Shown here piece after piece: positions 15,451 to 22,914 of a stretch of DNA of 33,270 nt. Made by a program: the position numbers and the translations under genes. Under the pieces are notes generated by a model. That model saw only the letters and a program-made list of their open reading frames with translations. It was not told where the DNA came from and did no database searches. This DNA comes from Alphaproteobacteria bacterium (GTDB lineage Bacteria > Pseudomonadota > Alphaproteobacteria > SHVP01): assembly GCA_947473325.1 (NCBI GenBank), contig CANJEJ010000013.1:1-33270 (forward strand), in the 5' to 3' direction. Position 1 is the first letter of the stretch. Every line of letters starts with the position of its first letter.

Positions 15451-15465
15451 CTTGCAAAATGCAAG
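15451..15465. promoter_or_regulatory. Palindromic operator 2 (probable HxlR site)
   Basis: CTTGCA-AAA-TGCAAG is a perfect 15-bp palindrome sharing the CTTGC half-site with operator 1. It covers the first in-frame ATG (15459) of the HxlR gene, an argument that translation begins at 15486 and that the regulator represses itself. Confidence 0.6.
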
Positions 15466-15485
15466 CGTTCGCGCGCAGATGGGCC

Positions 15486-15881
15486 ATGGCCTCCCGAACC
15501 AAAGGCGGCGCGCCCGCCCTGCCCGTGCTTGTCCCGCAACGTTCCGGCTGTCCCATCGCCAGCACACTCGACCTTGTCGGCGACAAGTGGACGCTGGTGA
15601 TCGTGCGCGACCTGCTGACCGGCAAGTCGCATTTCTCGCAGTTCCTCGATTCGCCCGAGGGCATCTCGACCAACATCCTGGCGAGCCGGCTGAAGGCGCT
15701 GGAAGACGCGGGCATCGTCAGCCGGTCGCTGTACCAGGCGCAGCCGCCGCGCCATGCCTATGCCCTGACGCCGCGCGGCGAGGCCTTGCTGCCGGTGCTG
15801 CAGGCGATCAGCCGCTGGGGCAATGCGCAGATTGAGAAGACCTGGACGCCGCCAGCCTGGTTCATGGAGAAGCGGGTCTAG
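15486..15881 (+). CDS. HxlR family winged-helix transcriptional regulator
   Basis: A 131-residue regulator with the HxlR signature: a conserved Cys in RSGCPIASTLDLVGDKWTLVIVRDLLTG, then the recognition region FLDSPEGISTNILASRLKALEDAGIVSR and the wing YALTPRGEALLPVLQ. HxlR proteins are dimers, many responding to reactive electrophiles through that Cys. The start at 15486 is preferred over 15459, which lies inside operator 2. It likely controls the divergent GFA/TfoX pair and itself. Its stop shares a CTAG with the convergent chromate transporter stop (4-bp overlap). Formaldehyde or another electrophile is a plausible but unproven signal. Confidence 0.92.
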   Translation: MASRTKGGAPALPVLVPQRSGCPIASTLDLVGDKWTLVIVRDLLTGKSHFSQFLDSPEGISTNILASRLKALEDAGIVSRSLYQAQPPRHAYALTPRGEALLPVLQAISRWGNAQIEKTWTPPAWFMEKRV

Positions 15882-17218
15882 AGCAGCTTCCACGCCATGC
15901 CGAGCAGCGCGGCGGCGGCGAGCACGGGAACGAGACCGAGCTTGAAGCGCAGCAGGGCGACGAAGGCGGCAAGCGACAGCACCAGCGCGGCGGGATCGAG
16001 AGTGGCGAGATCGGGAAGCGACAGGCGCAGCAGGCCGATCGCGACATCATCGACCCGCGCGAACAGGACGTGCAGCGCGAACCAGAGGGCGAGGTTGAGG
16101 ATCACCCCGACCACGGCGGCGGTGATCGCCGACAGTGCCGCGCCGAGCACGCGGAAGCGCGACAGCCGCTCGACGAAGGGTGCGCCCGCCAGCACGAAGA
16201 GGAAGCTTGGCAGGAAGGTGACCCAGGTGGTGAGCGCCGCGCCAAGCATGCCGGCCAGCAGCGGATCGAGCCCGCCGCCATCGCGGAAGGCGGCAAGGAA
16301 GCCGACGAATTGCAGGACCAGGATGAGCGGGCCCGGCGTGGTTTCGGCGAGGCCGAGGCCATCCAGCATCTCGCCCGGTGCGAGCCAGCCATGGGTTTCC
16401 ACCGCAGCCTGGGCGACCCAGGCGAGCGCGGCATAGGCGCCGCCGAAAGTGACGACGCCCATCTGGCTGAAGAAGGTGCCAATGCGGGTGAAGGTCGCGT
16501 CCCAGCCCAGCGTGGCGGCGAGCGCCAGCGTGGGCGCGAGCCACAGGACAAGGCAGACGAGGGTGACGGTGACGGCCTGGCGCCCGCCCGCGCCCGGCGC
16601 CTCGCGCGCCGCGAGCGCGCGGTCCACAGCGCCTGCCGGGCCATCGCCGCCATGCTGCCTGGTCGCAAAGCGATCCGGGGCGACACGGCCGCCGACCAGC
16701 CCCACCAGTGCGGCGGCGAGCACCACCAGCGGAAAGGGCACGGCGAAGGCAAAAAGCGCGACGAAAGCCGCCGCCGCGATCGCCAGCATCCAGCCATTGC
16801 GCAAGGCGCGCTTGCCAATGCGGATGACGGCGTCCACCACCACGGCCAGCACGGCAGCCTTGATGCCGTAGAACAGCGCCGCCACCAGCGGCACGCCGCC
16901 ATACAACGCATAGATGGCCGAGAGCCCGAGCACGATAACCGCGCCGGGCAGCACGAACAGCGTGCCCGCGACCACGCCGCCGCGGATGCCATGCAGCGCC
17001 CAGCCGATATAGATGGCGAGCTGCTGCGCCTCGGGCCCCGGCAGCAGCATGCAGAAGTTGAGCGCGTTGAGGAATCGCGCCTCGCCGATCCAGCGCCGCT
17101 CGTCGACGAGCAGCCGGTGCATCAGCGCGATCTGTCCCGCCGGACCGCCGAAGCCGATGAGACCGATGCGCCACCACAGGCGGGTGGCCGCGGTGAAGCT
17201 GGGATGGGTGGACGACAT
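15878..17218 (-). CDS. chrA: Chromate transporter ChrA, two-domain form
   Basis: A 446-residue membrane protein with two homologous CHR domains. The first begins ATRLWWRIGLIGFGGPAGQIALMHR with NFCMLLPGPEAQQLAIYIGW; the second has FFSQMGVVTFGGAYAALAWV and GLAETTPGPLILVLQFVGFLAAF. About ten hydrophobic segments are visible with a charged middle loop near residues 195-215. ChrA exports chromate from the cytoplasm. The start at 17218 is chosen from the family N-terminus; the frame is open to 17386 through a repeat, which is not coding. No chrB regulator is adjacent, so the true substrate or regulation may differ from resistance-plasmid ChrA. Confidence 0.93.
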   Translation of the reverse strand: MSSTHPSFTAATRLWWRIGLIGFGGPAGQIALMHRLLVDERRWIGEARFLNALNFCMLLPGPEAQQLAIYIGWALHGIRGGVVAGTLFVLPGAVIVLGLSAIYALYGGVPLVAALFYGIKAAVLAVVVDAVIRIGKRALRNGWMLAIAAAAFVALFAFAVPFPLVVLAAALVGLVGGRVAPDRFATRQHGGDGPAGAVDRALAAREAPGAGGRQAVTVTLVCLVLWLAPTLALAATLGWDATFTRIGTFFSQMGVVTFGGAYAALAWVAQAAVETHGWLAPGEMLDGLGLAETTPGPLILVLQFVGFLAAFRDGGGLDPLLAGMLGAALTTWVTFLPSFLFVLAGAPFVERLSRFRVLGAALSAITAAVVGVILNLALWFALHVLFARVDDVAIGLLRLSLPDLATLDPAALVLSLAAFVALLRFKLGLVPVLAAAALLGMAWKLL

Positions 17219-17263
17219 GGCCGGACAGTACAACACGGCAGGATGACAAGACTGCAGCAACAA

Positions 17264-17398
17264 CCCTCTCCCCTTGTGGGAGAGGGTGGCGAGCGAAGGC
17301 GAGCCGGGTGAGGGGTTGCCGCGCGGCAAGCGCGTCTGTTTGAGATGGCGCGCTTCGCGCGCGCCCCTCACCCTACCCTCTCCCACAAGGGGAGAGAG
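17264..17398. repeat. Inverted pair of interspersed-repeat-like palindromes
   Basis: A 22-bp sequence at 17266-17287, itself a hairpin (CTCTCCC...GGGAGAG), recurs perfectly inverted at 17375-17396. A companion GGGTGAGGGG at 17306-17315 recurs inverted at 17364-17373. The left copy carries an extra ~18 bases (17288-17305) missing on the right. The layout resembles REP/BIME-type elements commonly found between proteobacterial genes. It separates chrA from the DUF3147 operon, which are divergent. Confidence 0.75.
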
Positions 17399-17417
17399 AA
17401 ACCTAGACTATGGCGCT

Positions 17418-17768
17418 ATGACCTATCTGATCCTGAAGGCCCTGCTCTCCGGCGTCCTGATCGCCGCCGTGTCGGAGGTGTCGAAGCGCTTTCCCGGGCT
17501 GGGCGGCCTGATCGCCTCGCTGCCGCTGGTGTCGGTGCTGGGCATGATCTGGCTGTGGCGCGACACGGCAGACCCCGCACGCCTCGCCGACCATGCGACC
17601 GGCACCTTCTGGTTCGTGCTGCCATCGCTGCCGATGTTCCTGCTGATCCCGATCTTGCTGAAACGCGGCGTCGCCTTCTGGCCGGCATTGGCGGCCGGCT
17701 GCGCGCTGACCATGCTGCTCTACCTCGCCATGGTCTGGATCGGCCCGCGCTTCGGCCTGCGGCTGTGA
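17418..17768 (+). CDS. DUF3147 family small membrane protein
   Basis: A 116-residue integral membrane protein with four hydrophobic segments (near 5-20, 32-47, 62-80 and 88-108) separated by short loops, including SEVSKRFPGLGGLIASLPLVSVLGMIWLW. I recognise the DUF3147 pattern; no function is established. The ATG at 17418 has no clear ribosome site and sits 20 bp after the repeat. Its stop overlaps the start of the DMT transporter gene (GTGA), so the two are translationally coupled and may work in the same membrane process. Confidence 0.78.
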   Translation: MTYLILKALLSGVLIAAVSEVSKRFPGLGGLIASLPLVSVLGMIWLWRDTADPARLADHATGTFWFVLPSLPMFLLIPILLKRGVAFWPALAAGCALTMLLYLAMVWIGPRFGLRL

Positions 17769-18667
17769 CGCGCCTGCCGGGCCGCCTGCGCGCCACGCTG
17801 GTCGGCGCGGTCGCCATCGTGTTGTGGGCGACGCTCGCGGTGCTGACGACAGCAACGACGGTGCCGGCGCTGCAGCTGACGGCGATGACCTTCACGGTCG
17901 CGGCGCTGGCCGCGCTGGCGAAGTGGCGGCTGGCCGGCGGCGGCATCGCGCGGCATTTCCGGCTGCCCCGGGCGGTGTGGGCGCTCGGGCTGGCCGGGCT
18001 GTTCGGCTATCACGCGCTCTACTTCCTTGCGCTCAAGCTGGCGCCGCCGCTGGAAGCGAGCCTGATCAACTATCTCTGGCCGCTGCTGATCGTGCTGTTC
18101 GCGGGCCTGCTGCCAGGCGAGCGGCTACGCTGGTTTCACCTGGCGGGGGCGGCGCTTGGCCTTGCCGGTACGGTGGTGCTGGTGGCCGGGCGCGGCGATC
18201 TCGACTTCACCGCAGGCCATGCGCTGGGCTACGCCGCCGCATTTGTCGCGGCCTTCACCTGGGCCGCCTATTCGGTGCTGAGCCGGCGCTTCGCCGCGGT
18301 GCCGACCGATGCCATCGGCGCCTTCTGCGCGGCGACGGCGGGGCTGTCCTGGCTGGTGCATGCGCTGACCGAGACCACGGTGATGCCGGCGGGCGCGATG
18401 GAATGGGCGGTTATCGTCGCACTCGGCCTTGGGCCGGCGGGCCTTGCCTTCTTCTGCTGGGACCATGGGGTGAAGCGCGGCGACGTGCGGGCGCTGGGCA
18501 CGCTTGCCTATGCCACGCCGCTGCTGTCGTCGCTGCTGCTGATCCTGTTCGGCCGGGGCGCGCTGACCTTGCCCGTCGCGCTCGCCTGTGCCCTCATCGT
18601 CGGCGGTGCCGTCCTGGGCACCGGCGACCTGCGCCGCCGCCCTTCCCCGTTGCCGAGCCCGCCATGA
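17765..18667 (+). CDS. DMT superfamily (EamA) exporter, YddG-like
   Basis: A 300-residue transporter with about ten transmembrane segments in two EamA repeats. The first repeat ends near GTVVLVAGRGDLDF; the second starts HALGYAAAFVAAFTWAAYSVLSRRF. APPLEASLINYLWPLLIVLF and GLAFFCWDHGVKRGDVRALGTLAYATPLLSSLLLILFG resemble YddG-type aromatic amino acid exporters, so amino acid or metabolite efflux is the likely role. The start is a GTG at 17765 overlapping the DUF3147 stop; the ATG of the next gene overlaps its own stop (ATGA). Confidence 0.9.
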   Translation: MTRLPGRLRATLVGAVAIVLWATLAVLTTATTVPALQLTAMTFTVAALAALAKWRLAGGGIARHFRLPRAVWALGLAGLFGYHALYFLALKLAPPLEASLINYLWPLLIVLFAGLLPGERLRWFHLAGAALGLAGTVVLVAGRGDLDFTAGHALGYAAAFVAAFTWAAYSVLSRRFAAVPTDAIGAFCAATAGLSWLVHALTETTVMPAGAMEWAVIVALGLGPAGLAFFCWDHGVKRGDVRALGTLAYATPLLSSLLLILFGRGALTLPVALACALIVGGAVLGTGDLRRRPSPLPSPP

Positions 18668-19086
18668 CTGTCCAGCTTGCCACCACCGACGCCGACCTTG
18701 CCGCCTGCTTCCCCGTGATGAAGGAATTGCGGCCGCGCCTGAAGGACGCCGCCGAGTTGATTGCCGCCGTGCGGCGGATGGAAAAGGAATTCTACGCCAT
18801 CGCCTATGTCGCCGAAGGCGGCAGGCCCGTGGCCTGCATGGGCTTCCGGGCGAGCGAGATGCTGGCGCGCGGCAGCCACTATTACATCGACGACCTTGTC
18901 ACCCTGCCGGCCGTGCGCAGCCATGGCCATGGCCGCACGCTGCTCGACTGGCTGGAGGCGAAGGCGAGGGCGGAAGGCAAGGTGGCCGTGCATCTCGAAA
19001 GCGGCACGCACCGCATCGATGCCCACCGCTTCTACTTCCGCCAGCGCATGCACATCGGCTCGTTTCACTTCCTGAAGAAGCTGTAG
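18664..19086 (+). CDS. GNAT family N-acetyltransferase
   Basis: A 140-residue acetyltransferase. The central strand AYVAEGGRPVACMGFRASEML is followed by HYYIDDLVTLPAVRSHGHGRTLLDWLEAKARAEG, where HGHGRT occupies the acetyl-CoA pyrophosphate loop (Q/R-x-x-G-x-G/A), and the C-terminal helix reads RIDAHRFYFRQRMHIGSFHF. It would move acetyl from acetyl-CoA to an amine. Its ATG overlaps the transporter stop by four bases, so it is coupled to the DMT exporter and may modify the exported compound. It ends one base from the convergent amidase stop. Confidence 0.92.
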   Translation: MTVQLATTDADLAACFPVMKELRPRLKDAAELIAAVRRMEKEFYAIAYVAEGGRPVACMGFRASEMLARGSHYYIDDLVTLPAVRSHGHGRTLLDWLEAKARAEGKVAVHLESGTHRIDAHRFYFRQRMHIGSFHFLKKL

Positions 19087-19087
19087 G

Positions 19088-20500
19088 TCAGCTTCTCAGT
19101 ACCCGGTCGATGCTCTGGATGTAGCAGATCAGCATCTCGTCCTCGCCACCGCGGGCGGCGAACTGGATGCTGGTCGGCAAGCCGCGCGCATCGGCACCGC
19201 TGGGCAGCGCGAAGGATGGCAGGTTGAAGAAGTTGCCCAGCGTGGTGTTGCGCAGGATAAGGCTGTTGATGCGGAAAAAGGTCTCGTCATCGCCGTCGAG
19301 CAGCGCCGTCTCCGGCGCCGTAACGGGAATGGTCGGATGGGCGATCAGCACCGGCCCCTTCATCCCCGCATAGAGCTCGTCGACCAGCGTGCGCCGGCCT
19401 TGCTCCAGTGCGATGTAGTCATAGGCCGTGATCTTCTTGCCCTGGGCGATGCGGAAGCCGACGCGGCGATCGAGCCGGTCGAGCTGCGCCTCGGCCGCGT
19501 TGCGCTCATCCGGCTTGTCGGGGTGGACTGGGCCTTCAAGCAGGTCCCTATGGATATAGAAGGCCTCGGCGGCGGCGAAGGTGCCGTGGCGGGCGATCAG
19601 CGCCTGGAAGCCGTCGAAGGGCGTCAGGCGGCGGCGCTCGATCGTCACGCCGGCGCGGGACAGCCGGGACAGGCCCGCCTCGAAATTCGCCACCACCGCG
19701 TCCTCGGCCCCGTCGAACACGATGTTCTCCGGCACGACCACGGTGAGGTCGCCAAGGCCCGCCGCGCGCGGCGCGACGACCAGTTCGCGGCGGAATGCAC
19801 GTTCGAGCAGGATGCAGTCGCGCACCGATGTCGCCATCGGCCCCGGGCAGTCGAGCGTGAGCGACAGCGGCTGGATGCCCTGTTTGTCGATATGGCCTTC
19901 CGAGGGCTTGAAGCCGACGAGCCCACAGAGCGCAGCCGGAATGCGGATGGAGCCGCCGGTGTCGGTGCCGAGCGCGAGCGGGGCGAGGCCGCCCGCCAGC
20001 GCCGCCGCCGAGCCTGAAGACGAGCCGCCGGTGATGCGGTGGGTCTTCGCATCGCGCGGGTTGCGCGGGTTGCCGTGGTGCGGGTTGAGGCCGATGCCGG
20101 AAAAGGCGAATTCGGTCAGGTTGGTCTTGCCCAGGCTGACGATGCCGGCATGGGCTGCGTTGGCGACGATGTTGGCGTCGCGCGTCGCAGGTTCGCGATT
20201 CCGGTAGACGTCGGAGCCCGCCGTGGTGGTGGCGCCGGCGACATCGACGAGGTCCTTCCAGGCGATCGGCACGCCGTCGAGCGGGCCGAGCGGCTTGCCC
20301 TCGCGGTAACGTTTCGACGATGCGGCGGCATCGGCGCGGGCGCGGTGCTCGGTCAGGGCGATGAAGACGGTCTGGTCTTCCGACCGCTGGATGCGGTCGA
20401 GGAAATGGTCGAGCACCTCGAGCGGGTCGAAATGGCCGTCATGCATGGCGCGGCCGAGGCCGGCCGCATCAAGGGTGCCGATGTCAGGCTTGGTGGTCAT
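19088..20500 (-). CDS. Amidase signature family enzyme
   Basis: A 470-residue serine hydrolase with the Ser-cisSer-Lys triad: Lys82 in IAWKDLVDV, the glycine/serine-rich ITGGSSSGSAA (cis-Ser near 161), and the nucleophile Ser184 in GTDTGGSIRIPAA. Such enzymes hydrolyse amides, including GatA-like, aryl-amidase and allophanate-type substrates. No gatB or gatC is adjacent, and the C-terminal region favours a catabolic amidase. The ATG at 20500 lacks a Shine-Dalgarno; the frame is open to 20584 but without a better start. It converges with the GNAT gene and diverges from the NIPSNAP gene. Confidence 0.93.
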   Translation of the reverse strand: MTTKPDIGTLDAAGLGRAMHDGHFDPLEVLDHFLDRIQRSEDQTVFIALTEHRARADAAASSKRYREGKPLGPLDGVPIAWKDLVDVAGATTTAGSDVYRNREPATRDANIVANAAHAGIVSLGKTNLTEFAFSGIGLNPHHGNPRNPRDAKTHRITGGSSSGSAAALAGGLAPLALGTDTGGSIRIPAALCGLVGFKPSEGHIDKQGIQPLSLTLDCPGPMATSVRDCILLERAFRRELVVAPRAAGLGDLTVVVPENIVFDGAEDAVVANFEAGLSRLSRAGVTIERRRLTPFDGFQALIARHGTFAAAEAFYIHRDLLEGPVHPDKPDERNAAEAQLDRLDRRVGFRIAQGKKITAYDYIALEQGRRTLVDELYAGMKGPVLIAHPTIPVTAPETALLDGDDETFFRINSLILRNTTLGNFFNLPSFALPSGADARGLPTSIQFAARGGEDEMLICYIQSIDRVLRS

Positions 20501-20673
20501 GCGGAGAAACGCGAAACGGAGGGTCCTTGGCGGCAAGTATAGGGCAGGATGGCGCGGTCTGCCCGCCGAATGAGGCCGGCGCATGGTTCGCAGGGCGAAC
20601 CCCGGCGCAACAGCATCGCACAGGCCGTCCCAAGTCTTTAGGATGCCGCCCTAATCATTCCGGGAGGATCTCC

Positions 20674-21003
20674 ATGATCATCGACTACCGTGCCTACAGC
20701 TTCCGCCCTTCGGACATCCAGACCTTCCTCGACCTGTTCGAGAAGGAAGGCCTGCCGCCGCAGAAGCGCATCCTGGGCGGCTTCGTCGGCATGCTGCGCC
20801 ACGACGTGGGCCCAATGGAACAGCTCATCCACCTGTGGAGCTATGACAATGCGGGCGAGCGCGAACGCCGCCGCGCGCTGTGCGCCGCCGACCCGGAATT
20901 CCAGGCCTATGTGAAGAAGGCCCGCGCGCTGATCGTGTCGCAGGACGTGCGCATTCTGAACGTGCTGCCTTATTCGCCGCTCGCGAAGCTGAAGCAGGAC
21001 TGA
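20674..21003 (+). CDS. NIPSNAP family protein
   Basis: A 109-residue dimeric alpha-beta-barrel protein. MIIDYRAYSFRPSDIQTFLDLFEKEGLP and HDVGPMEQLIHLWSYDNAGERERRRALCAADPEFQAYVKKA are classic NIPSNAP patterns (expected E-R-R-Y-R-R helix and W-x-Y). The family is found in catabolic loci but its biochemical role is unclear. The ATG is preceded by GGGAGGAT. It is followed 35 bp later by a glutathione transferase gene in the same direction, probably one transcript. Confidence 0.92.
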   Translation: MIIDYRAYSFRPSDIQTFLDLFEKEGLPPQKRILGGFVGMLRHDVGPMEQLIHLWSYDNAGERERRRALCAADPEFQAYVKKARALIVSQDVRILNVLPYSPLAKLKQD

Positions 21004-21038
21004 CTACACTGACCCGAGAAATGCCCTAGGAAACGACC

Positions 21039-21707
21039 ATGAAACTGATCTTCACGCCGAACCCCGAATACATCCACAAGGTGCTGGTCACCGCCCATGA
21101 AGCGGGCGTGCTCGACAAGCTGACGATGGAGCGCCAGGTGCCCTTCGACGAGGACACCAACATCTGGAAGTACAACCCGCTGGGAAAGGTGCCGGCCTTC
21201 ATCATGCCGGATGGCAAGCCGCTCTACGGCGGCCTTGTCATCTGTGAGTACCTCGATTCCTTCAACACGAAAGCGCCGCTGTTCCCGAAGGACGGCACGC
21301 GCTGGGAAGCGCTGCGCCAGATGATCACCGGCGACGGCATGTTCGACGCCACGACGCTGATCCGCGTCGAGAGCTGGCGCCCGAAGGAAACCTGGCACAC
21401 CGACTACATGCTGCGCGAGAAGCGCAAGATCATGGGGGCGATGCGCCTGCTCGACCAGGACGCCGCGGAATGGCTGAAGAAGCCGAACGTCTTCCATATC
21501 GGCCATGTCTGCACGGCGGGCGGGCTGTCCTATCTCAACCTGCGCAACCCGATCCGCGACGCGAAAATTGAACCGGGCGACGCCGACTGGGACTGGCGCA
21601 CCTTCGTGCCGACGCTGGCGAAATGGTACGACTCGGTGCAGGACCGCCCGTCGCTCAAGTTCCGCATCTCGAAGGAAGACATCGGCCAGTATCCGAAGGT
21701 GAAGTAA
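21039..21707 (+). CDS. Glutathione S-transferase family protein
   Basis: A 222-residue protein. The thioredoxin-like N-terminal domain reads MKLIFTPNPEYIHKVLVTAHEAG, NPLGKVPAFIMPDGKPLYGGLVICEYLDSF, which has the cis-Pro (VPAF) and the glutathione-binding (E/Q)S-like segment replaced by GG-L-V-ICEYLD. An all-helical C-terminal domain follows, ending with a LAKWYDSVQDRPS helix typical of GSTs. It would conjugate or reduce electrophiles with glutathione. AGGA precedes the ATG. A strong terminator closes the unit at 21725. Confidence 0.93.
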   Translation: MKLIFTPNPEYIHKVLVTAHEAGVLDKLTMERQVPFDEDTNIWKYNPLGKVPAFIMPDGKPLYGGLVICEYLDSFNTKAPLFPKDGTRWEALRQMITGDGMFDATTLIRVESWRPKETWHTDYMLREKRKIMGAMRLLDQDAAEWLKKPNVFHIGHVCTAGGLSYLNLRNPIRDAKIEPGDADWDWRTFVPTLAKWYDSVQDRPSLKFRISKEDIGQYPKVK

Positions 21708-21724
21708 GCCCTTCAGTCATCAAA

Positions 21725-21758
21725 AAAAGCCCCTGCGCCTGGCGGCGCGGGGGCTTTT
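21725..21758. terminator. Bidirectional Rho-independent terminator
   Basis: AAAAGCCCC-T-GCGC pairs with GCGC-G-GGGGCTTTT to give a long GC-rich stem (one T-G pair) and a 6-base loop. T-rich tracts lie on both sides, TTTTCTTT rightward and TTTTTTT leftward. It sits between the convergent GST (stop 21707) and small acetyltransferase (stop 21764) genes, and serves both. Confidence 0.92.
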
Positions 21759-21763
21759 CTTTG

Positions 21764-22036
21764 TCAGGCCACCAGATCCTGATAGGCCGGGTGGCGCTTC
21801 AGCCAGACCGAGACATAGGAACAGCGCGGAACGATCGTCTCGCCCCTGGCGCGGATGTCGTCGAACGCACCCTGCACCAGCTTTGAGGCGAGGCCACGGC
21901 CTTCCAGTTCCTCCGGCACCTCGGTGTGGACGAGATGCAGCACCTTGCCGTCGCGGCGATAGACCAGGATGGCCTTGTGGCCATCGACCGGCATCTCGTA
22001 GCGGCTTTCGCCCGCGTTGTTCACCACATCCGACAT
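21764..22036 (-). CDS. Small GNAT-type (YjdJ-like, Gcn5-related) N-acetyltransferase
   Basis: A 90-residue minimal acetyltransferase fold. SRYEMPVDGHKAILVYRRDGKVLHLVHTEVPEELEGRGLASKLVQGAFDDIRARG carries the acetyl-CoA loop EGRGLAS, and VPRCSYVSVWLKRHPAYQDLV is the usual C-terminal ending of this subfamily. Substrate unknown; in bacteria and mitochondria relatives are thought to act on small molecules or proteins. It lies 9 bp downstream of the SDR gene on the same strand and is probably cotranscribed. Confidence 0.93.
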   Translation of the reverse strand: MSDVVNNAGESRYEMPVDGHKAILVYRRDGKVLHLVHTEVPEELEGRGLASKLVQGAFDDIRARGETIVPRCSYVSVWLKRHPAYQDLVA

Positions 22037-22045
22037 GACTCACTC

Positions 22046-22843
22046 CTAGGCAAGATCCTTGGTCCAGCCGCCATCGACGATGATGGAGCGGCCGGTCATG
22101 TAGCTGGCGAGGTCGGAGGCCATGAAGACCACGGGCCGCGCCATCTCGATCGCCTCGGCCACGCGGCCCATGGGAATCTGCTTCATGAATTCGGACTCGA
22201 AGGCGCCTGCGTCAAGACCCGTGCCGCGCGACAGGTTGGCCATCAGCGTGTCCCAGTGCTCGGTGCGGGTCGGGCCGGGCTGCAGCGCGTTGATGTGGAT
22301 GCCGTCCTTCATGATCTCTTCCGACAGGCCCTTGGTGAAGGCGAGCAGCGCGGCGTTGGTGGTCGATCCGGGCAGCAGGCGGGCATGCGGCTGGCGGCCG
22401 GTGTTGCCGGCGACGATGACGATGCGGCCCCATTGCTGGCGCCGCATGGCCGGCAGCACGGCGCGCACCATGCGCACGGTGCCGAGGAACTTGAGCTGGA
22501 CGGCCGCTTCCCAGGTTTCGTCCGGCACCTCCCAGAAGACGCCGCCCTGGCTGGAGCCGGCCGAGCAGATGAGGATGTCGATCTTGCCGAAGACGCGCAG
22601 CGCCTGGGCCGCCACGTCGTCGGCCGGGCCGGTCTTCGACAGGTCGGCGGGAATCACCGCGACCTCGGTCTTGTAGGTCTTCGAAAGCCGCGCGGCGAGA
22701 TCCTCGAGATGTTTCGGCGTGCGCGCCACCAGCGCCAAGCGGGCACCCTCGGCCGCAAGGATTTCCGCCACCGCGGCGCCGATGCCCTTGGAGGCGCCGG
22801 TGACGATGGCGACCTTGTCGCGGAATCCAAAATCCATTTTCAC
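22046..22843 (-). CDS. Short-chain dehydrogenase/reductase family protein lacking the YxxxK motif
   Basis: A 265-residue Rossmann-fold protein. The cofactor motif VAIVTGASKGIGAAVAEILAAEGARLALVAR is standard, and GINALQPGPTRT-like and FMASDLASYMTGRSIIVDGGW elements are present. At the active site, where SDRs have YxASK, the sequence is GSTTN followed by AALLAFTKGL, so Tyr and Lys are replaced by Gly and Asn. The catalytic Ser strand reads VAGNTG, and the NNAG motif is CSAGS. It may bind a nucleotide without normal hydride transfer, or use other residues. A GTG start at 22843 is favoured (CAGGAG eight bases upstream); the ATG at 22837 is the alternative. It is divergent from the TauD gene. Confidence 0.88.
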   Translation of the reverse strand: MKMDFGFRDKVAIVTGASKGIGAAVAEILAAEGARLALVARTPKHLEDLAARLSKTYKTEVAVIPADLSKTGPADDVAAQALRVFGKIDILICSAGSSQGGVFWEVPDETWEAAVQLKFLGTVRMVRAVLPAMRRQQWGRIVIVAGNTGRQPHARLLPGSTTNAALLAFTKGLSEEIMKDGIHINALQPGPTRTEHWDTLMANLSRGTGLDAGAFESEFMKQIPMGRVAEAIEMARPVVFMASDLASYMTGRSIIVDGGWTKDLA

Positions 22844-22914
22844 GGTACACTCTCCTGCTGCAGGATGCTTGCGGCGCGCGGGCGGGCGCACCACGATAGA
22901 GGAAGGAGAATGCC

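Noticed and set aside
16070-17311. Open frame of 413 codons opposite chrA
   Set aside because: Product is Glu/Gly/Arg rich with no domain; chrA has full family motifs and transmembrane pattern.
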